Part shown: positions 4,224-7,489 of the stretch, in pieces
Layout: every line of letters begins with the position of its first letter
How positions within the stretch are numbered: position 1 is the stretch's first letter
Source of the DNA: Prevotellaceae bacterium UBA1726
GTDB lineage: Bacteria > Bacteroidota > Bacteroidia > Bacteroidales > Bacteroidaceae
Direction of reading: 5' to 3'
Length of the DNA stretch: 7,489 nt
NCBI GenBank assembly: GCA_002316005.1
Contig: DCIM01000088.1
Location: 1-7,489, forward strand
The notes under the pieces: generated by a model
The model's input: the letters and a program-made list of their open reading frames with translations, nothing else
What the model was told of the DNA's origin: nothing
Databases searched by the model: none
Position numbers and translations under genes: made by a program

Positions 4224-4256
4224 AAAGCCCTCCCCCTCGGGGGAGTGGGGGCTTTT
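4224..4256 (-). terminator. Intrinsic terminator of the fucosidase gene
   Basis: AAAGCCCTCCCC pairs with GGGGAGTGGGGGCTTT around CTCG, a long GC-rich stem with a single T bulge. It abuts the fucosidase stop codon (TAA at 4257-4255) so closely that the stem base shares the stop's bases. On the - strand it is followed by TTTGG-TTTC, and on the + strand by TTTTATTT, so it may act in both directions. It belongs to the same C/G-rich hairpin type as the element at 6009-6043. Confidence 0.65.
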
Positions 4257-5928
4257 ATTTCACTGTTATCTTCACGACTGGCATGATGGCGTTAAGGGCC
4301 TTTGGGAGATGGATGGTCATGGCGTCTGGGGTGCGAGCATATTTGACCTTTCCATAGCCAAGGAGTTCCACCTTCTTTATCTTTGCGGGACAGAGAGAGC
4401 TTCCTTCGGATAACGCCTTTACCCGGATGGTCATATCCTCTGGCCATGCAAGGGCTGTGACATAGATAGTCTTGCCGTCCTTCGACTGGGTGAAGCGAAT
4501 CTCTTCGGCACCAGCCTTGGTGTACTGACCGTCGTTGAAACCCTGAGCATTGATCTTGATGTCGGCATTGGCAATAGGTCCTTCGCCGAATATTTTCCAC
4601 GGACGAGTCTTCACGATGCTCTCCTTGTTGATGTTCATCCATGCACCAAACTCCTTCATGATGGCGATTTCCTTCTCGTCGGGTGTGCCATCGGCACGGA
4701 GAGGAACGCTGAGCAGCATGTTACCGTTCTTCGAAACGATGTCGACAAGCAGTTTTGCTATTGTGGCAGCACTCTTATAGTGGTTGTTCTGATAGACATT
4801 GGTGTTGTAGTGCCAGTCGCCGATACAGTTGCAGCACTGCCATGGCTGTTCCATGATCTTGTTTGGCGCACCACGCTCAACATCCCATACAAGCGCCTTC
4901 TTCATGTAGTCGGTGAGAATCTTGCCAAAGACAACATTCTGCGTACCGTTTGAACTGCTTGAACCACTCAAACCCTTATTATACATATGTGCGGCAATCT
5001 TCATGCCGGCATCGCTGACAGGGTAGAAGGGTAGGACAGTGACATCGAAATAGATGAGTGCCGGATTATAGCGGTTGATGGCATCGAGCGTACGGTTGTA
5101 GAAGTTTGTCACATACTCCTCCGACGGCATGCATGCTCCGCCTTCCCATCCCCACTGGCTGTGGATGCTACCATTGTCCCATGTGTTTCGGGAGAAGTCG
5201 TGGTTCTGGGCATATAGATTCTGAGGGTTGAGCCCCTTCCACCATTTCTCCGTGCCGTCGGCATTAGGTTTGTAACCGTCCTCCTTTGTAAGCCAACCGT
5301 CGTACTTCACACCAATCTTGTCGCCTTTGAGGTCGAAGCGACGACTTGGCTCGTACCATGTCCAGGCATGATCGGCATGGAAGGAGATGCCAAACGGGAT
5401 GCCAGCTTTCTTCGCCGCCTTTGCCCATCCGTCGAGCAAGTCCTTGTGAGGGCCAATGGCCATAGCATTCCACTCCTGATACTTGCTGTCCCAGAGGTCG
5501 AAGTTGTCGTGGTGGTTGCCTAAGGCAAAGAAATACTGAGCGCCGCACTCCTCGGCATAGAACTTGACGAGCTGCTCAGGGTTCCAGTTCTCGGCTTTGA
5601 ACAGAGGTAGCACATCCTTGAAACCAAACTCCGAAGGATGACCGTAGTGCTCACGATGATAGTTGTATTTTCCGCTTCCTTCCATGTAGAGTTCACGCGC
5701 CATCCAGTCGCCCGAACCCTCTACACACTGAGGTCCCCAATGAGCCCAGATGCCGAACTTAGCATCGCGAAACCATTCCGGCACCTCATACGTCTGGAGT
5801 GACTCCCATGTAGGTTGGAACTGTCCTGTCTGCATAGGTTCGTCTTTCTCGGAAACGGTGATCTGATAGTTCTGTGCCTGCATATTCATGGCAAGCATCA
5901 GGGCAAGAATGGAAAAATGGTGTTTCAT
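4255..5928 (-). CDS. Secreted alpha-L-fucosidase, GH29
   Basis: The 557-residue protein has a signal peptide (MKHHFSILALMLAMNMQAQ, cleavage likely after Ala18) and no lipobox Cys, so it is probably periplasmic or surface-exported. The GH29 barrel covers about residues 40-455. It carries WFRDAKFGIWAHWG (52-65, His63), GNHHDNFDLW (137-146, His139/His140 in substrate binding), HADHAWTWYEP (184-194) and LIYFDV (291-296), where Asp295 is the expected nucleophile. Glu351 in WDVERG is a candidate acid/base. A beta-sandwich C-terminal domain (about 460-557) follows. The enzyme would remove terminal L-fucose from host or plant glycans; linkage preference cannot be read. The length is normal. No SusC/D or other glycoside hydrolase is adjacent. 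It lies 118 bp after the DUF3667 gene and shares that gene's A/T-rich leader; co-transcription is possible. Confidence 0.92.
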   Translation of the reverse strand: MKHHFSILALMLAMNMQAQNYQITVSEKDEPMQTGQFQPTWESLQTYEVPEWFRDAKFGIWAHWGPQCVEGSGDWMARELYMEGSGKYNYHREHYGHPSEFGFKDVLPLFKAENWNPEQLVKFYAEECGAQYFFALGNHHDNFDLWDSKYQEWNAMAIGPHKDLLDGWAKAAKKAGIPFGISFHADHAWTWYEPSRRFDLKGDKIGVKYDGWLTKEDGYKPNADGTEKWWKGLNPQNLYAQNHDFSRNTWDNGSIHSQWGWEGGACMPSEEYVTNFYNRTLDAINRYNPALIYFDVTVLPFYPVSDAGMKIAAHMYNKGLSGSSSSNGTQNVVFGKILTDYMKKALVWDVERGAPNKIMEQPWQCCNCIGDWHYNTNVYQNNHYKSAATIAKLLVDIVSKNGNMLLSVPLRADGTPDEKEIAIMKEFGAWMNINKESIVKTRPWKIFGEGPIANADIKINAQGFNDGQYTKAGAEEIRFTQSKDGKTIYVTALAWPEDMTIRVKALSEGSSLCPAKIKKVELLGYGKVKYARTPDAMTIHLPKALNAIMPVVKITVK

Positions 5929-5950
5929 TTGAGGATTTGATGATTTGTGA
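5929..5950 (-). repeat. AAATCA-type leader repeat before the fucosidase (copy 1)
   Basis: On the - strand the bases just before the ATG read ATCACAAATCATCAAATC then CTCAA. Nearly the same string precedes the DUF3667 gene (6965-6993), and the identity continues through ATGAAACA. There is no Shine-Dalgarno. Such C/A/T-only leaders without structure may help ribosome entry; that role is inferred. Confidence 0.5.
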
Positions 5951-5955
5951 TTTTC

Positions 5956-5976
5956 AAGCGGGATAAAATCCCGCTT
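5956..5976. other. Perfect hairpin in the fucosidase leader
   Basis: AAGCGGGAT (5956-5964) and ATCCCGCTT (5968-5976) form an uninterrupted 9-bp stem with loop AAA. On the - strand it ends about 28 bases before the fucosidase ATG and is followed by GAAAATCAC, so it lacks the T-run of a terminator. It could be a terminator remnant, a processing or stability element between the DUF3667 and fucosidase cistrons, or a repeat. Confidence 0.55.
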
Positions 5977-6008
5977 TACACGACGGCGAACTACTCTCTG
6001 AGTTAGCG

Positions 6009-6043
6009 GCCCTCTCCCTAAAGGGGAGAGCGGGGAGAGAGGC
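6009..6043 (-). other. C/T-rich hairpin after the DUF3667 gene
   Basis: CTCTCCC (6012-6018) pairs with GGGAGAG (6024-6030), and a competing GGGAGAGAGGC partner lies at 6033-6043. It starts four bases beyond the DUF3667 stop. The absence of a T-run on the - strand makes complete termination doubtful, so it may only reduce read-through into the fucosidase gene. Confidence 0.4.
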
Positions 6044-6046
6044 TTC

Positions 6047-6964
6047 CTACTGCTGCATTATGTCGGTGAGGTTGATTTGTTTTGCTACCTCGGTTGAAGT
6101 GTCTATCATAATGATGATTTCGATGATGCCGAAGACTATCAGCCAACAGACCATAAACATTATCGGGAAGACAAGGATGAATAGTAGCATCTTTTTCCAA
6201 CTGATGGATGTACATGTGCGAACCATGATAAATCCGACGATAACGAACAGCCATAATATCAGATCTTCACCTTGCTCGTAGATAGGGGCGCAACTTGCCG
6301 GCAGACATTTCATGATGAGGGTGAAAATAAGATCAAAGATAATCATGTAGCATATTGCATAAAGCATAAGATGAAGCGACTCCGATATGTTGAGCGCCTT
6401 TTCTTTGGCACGGACAATCTTCAATGTCCATGGTATGGCTGGTGATGAAATGACACATAAGAATATGCAGATACGCTGCATGTCGGTGAATAATATCCAA
6501 TGCCAAAAATGTGTCACTTTTAGTGAAAGGGAATGACCTGCAAGAAGAGTTGCCCATTTTTCAGGATAAGGAGCTCCGAGAAAGTCCTCTGTTTCATTTG
6601 AGTAATCGGGTAAGAAGAATGAAATGGCAAGGATGATGATGAGCAGCATCAATGGGTCGATATACTCTGCTCGATGACCGTTCAGATAGTCGCGTACCAT
6701 GTAACCTGGACGGATGAGCAGGTCGATGATGGTATGGAGCAATCCCTTGTCGACATGGGTGAATCGGTCGGTGAAGTTGCGGAATGTGTCCTTGAGCGTC
6801 AGTCGGGCGGTAGTGGCCTTCTGCTTGCATTGCGGACAGAAATTGCCGTGAAACTTCGTGCCACAGTTAAGGCATACATGCTCCTCGACTTTGTCGTAGT
6901 TCATTTCAGGCATGTGATTGCCATCCTGCAACTTTTGTTGTATTTCCTTGAATACCTGTTTCAT
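6047..6964 (-). CDS. DUF3667-type membrane protein with N-terminal zinc ribbon
   Basis: The 305-residue protein has a CxxC-x8-CxxC zinc-ribbon motif (Cys31, Cys34, Cys43, Cys46; CLNCGTKFHGNFCPQC). This is followed by the family-typical stretch LTLKDTFRNFTDRF (55-68), DKGLLHTIIDLLIRPG (72-87) and VRDYLNGHRAEYIDP (90-104). About five hydrophobic segments come next, near 105-119, 165-182, 197-218, 233-249 and 259-287. Order and motifs match DUF3667, a Bacteroidetes membrane family of unknown function. The ATG at 6964 is used because of the leader repeat it shares with the fucosidase; Met18 and Met21 would also keep the zinc ribbon. The zinc ribbon should face the cytoplasm. It sits 57 bp after the PH-domain gene and probably shares its transcript. 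Confidence 0.85.
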   Translation of the reverse strand: MKQVFKEIQQKLQDGNHMPEMNYDKVEEHVCLNCGTKFHGNFCPQCKQKATTARLTLKDTFRNFTDRFTHVDKGLLHTIIDLLIRPGYMVRDYLNGHRAEYIDPLMLLIIILAISFFLPDYSNETEDFLGAPYPEKWATLLAGHSLSLKVTHFWHWILFTDMQRICIFLCVISSPAIPWTLKIVRAKEKALNISESLHLMLYAICYMIIFDLIFTLIMKCLPASCAPIYEQGEDLILWLFVIVGFIMVRTCTSISWKKMLLFILVFPIMFMVCWLIVFGIIEIIIMIDTSTEVAKQINLTDIMQQ

Positions 6965-6993
6965 TTGAGGATTTTGTGATTTGATGATTTTAT
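6965..6993 (-). repeat. AAATCA-type leader repeat before the DUF3667 gene (copy 2)
   Basis: On the - strand the leader reads ATAAAATCATCAAATCAC, then AAAATCCTCAA directly before ATGAAACAG. It matches the fucosidase leader in AAATCATCAAATC and in TCCTCAAATGAAACA. The two copies carry the same words in a slightly different order, consistent with repeat drift. Confidence 0.5.
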
Positions 6994-7021
6994 GATTTGT
7001 TGGTTTCTAAGCGATATCCTT

Positions 7022-7483
7022 CTATCTTATTAACCCGACGACGGTTTTGCGTACTTCCATAGGGTTCTCGATGCAATGAACCTTGTGGGAGGTGCCTCCA
7101 CTGCCGAGCAACTCCAGACAACCAGTGCCGAGAAGACGCTGCCAGAAAGTTTGATAGAAGTTCACCGTCTCAATCTTTCCCAGTGGTATCTCGGTCATCT
7201 TGATGTTGAAGATACCATCCTTCTGGATGAATCGGGTGGTGGTGACGGCAAATTCCGTCTTTGTGCGCACTACCCATCCGATGAGATATGTCACGACTCC
7301 AAGCACTATGAGGGCAGCACCGCCCATATATGCCTCCGTGCGTTGCAGGAAGAGGCATACAATGCCGCCAACGATGAACAGGATGCTCCAAAACAGATAG
7401 GATGCTATAGAACTCCAATGAAGGCGTCCTTTCATTACGATTTTCTCGCCTTCTTCAAGGCTCTCAGTGATGTAATTTGCCAT
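7022..7483 (-). CDS. Bacterial PH-domain (bPH2/DUF304) membrane protein
   Basis: The 153-residue protein has a short cytoplasmic N-terminus (MANYITESLEEGEKIVMKGRLHW read as MANYITESLEEGEKI then VMKGRLHW). Two transmembrane helices follow (about 30-46 and 54-72), then a bPH2 domain (about 73-150). The signature stretches are TEFAVTTTRFIQKDGIF (76-92), IPLGKIETVNFYQ and LLGTGCLELLGSGG. This layout, two helices followed by one PH-like domain, is typical of small proteins related to the YdbS/YdbT type. They are membrane proteins of uncertain role, sometimes linked to envelope stress or lipid binding. The ATG lies six bases from the window edge, so a longer start or an upstream partner cannot be excluded. 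It is probably first in a transcript with the DUF3667 gene. Confidence 0.85.
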   Translation of the reverse strand: MANYITESLEEGEKIVMKGRLHWSSIASYLFWSILFIVGGIVCLFLQRTEAYMGGAALIVLGVVTYLIGWVVRTKTEFAVTTTRFIQKDGIFNIKMTEIPLGKIETVNFYQTFWQRLLGTGCLELLGSGGTSHKVHCIENPMEVRKTVVGLIR

Positions 7484-7489
7484 GATGAT

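Larger units (their letters stand above)
3825..4254. other. Gene-free repeat and promoter region
   Basis: No convincing gene lies in these 430 bp. An in-frame extension of the amidase crosses part of it but has no family match and passes through the promoter. From the amidase side outward it holds an AT-rich leader, the promoter (3856-3887), T-rich DNA (3895-3960), inverted copy C of the dispersed element (3971-4020), a 5-bp hairpin GCAGC-GTATT-GCTGC (4031-4045), copy B (4086-4190) and the fucosidase terminator (4224-4256). Confidence 0.7.

Overview
The window looks like a chromosomal stretch from a gut or rumen Bacteroidales, most likely a Prevotella-type genome. This is inferred from the gene families, the scarcity of Shine-Dalgarno sites, one clear Bacteroidetes-type promoter (TTTG-N20-TACTTTTG), many lipobox or signal-peptide starts, and AT-rich intergenic DNA full of short dispersed repeats. 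No species assignment is possible from the sequence alone.

Layout. The + strand holds only the first ~340 bases: the last 32 codons of a membrane protein (3-101) and a 30-residue 'smalltalk'-like protein (250-342) whose stop codon sits inside a perfect hairpin. Everything else is on the - strand. Read in transcription order from the right edge: a bacterial PH-domain membrane protein (7022-7483), a DUF3667-type zinc-ribbon membrane protein (6047-6964) and a secreted GH29 alpha-L-fucosidase (4255-5928) closed by a strong hairpin. Next comes a 430-bp gene-free repeat region with a promoter. It is followed by a tightly coupled two-gene operon of lipoproteins: an Ntn-type linear amide hydrolase of the choloylglycine hydrolase family (2532-3824) and a cinnamoyl/feruloyl-esterase-like alpha/beta hydrolase (1672-2532), joined by a TAATG overlap and closed by a good terminator. 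A second gene-free repeat region (1137-1671) precedes a small secreted protein of four 29-residue repeats (510-1136), which ends at a copy of the same terminator.

Function. The fucosidase, the esterase and the amidase are all exported hydrolases, which suits an organism that trims host or plant glycans and conjugates. No SusC/SusD pair, sensor or transposase is present, so this is not a classical polysaccharide utilisation locus. The PH-domain and DUF3667 proteins are of unknown role and may be co-transcribed with the fucosidase.

The intergenic DNA is the least ordinary part. It contains at least three repeat families: an 11-bp-phased AATTAATG block seen three times, a small hairpin element with a compensatory base change between its two copies, and a larger element in two direct copies and one inverted copy whose central hairpin differs in each copy. 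The smalltalk-like gene has no visible HU or amidase partner. A frame-breaking 7-bp tandem repeat lies just ahead of the C-terminal tail of the repeat protein.
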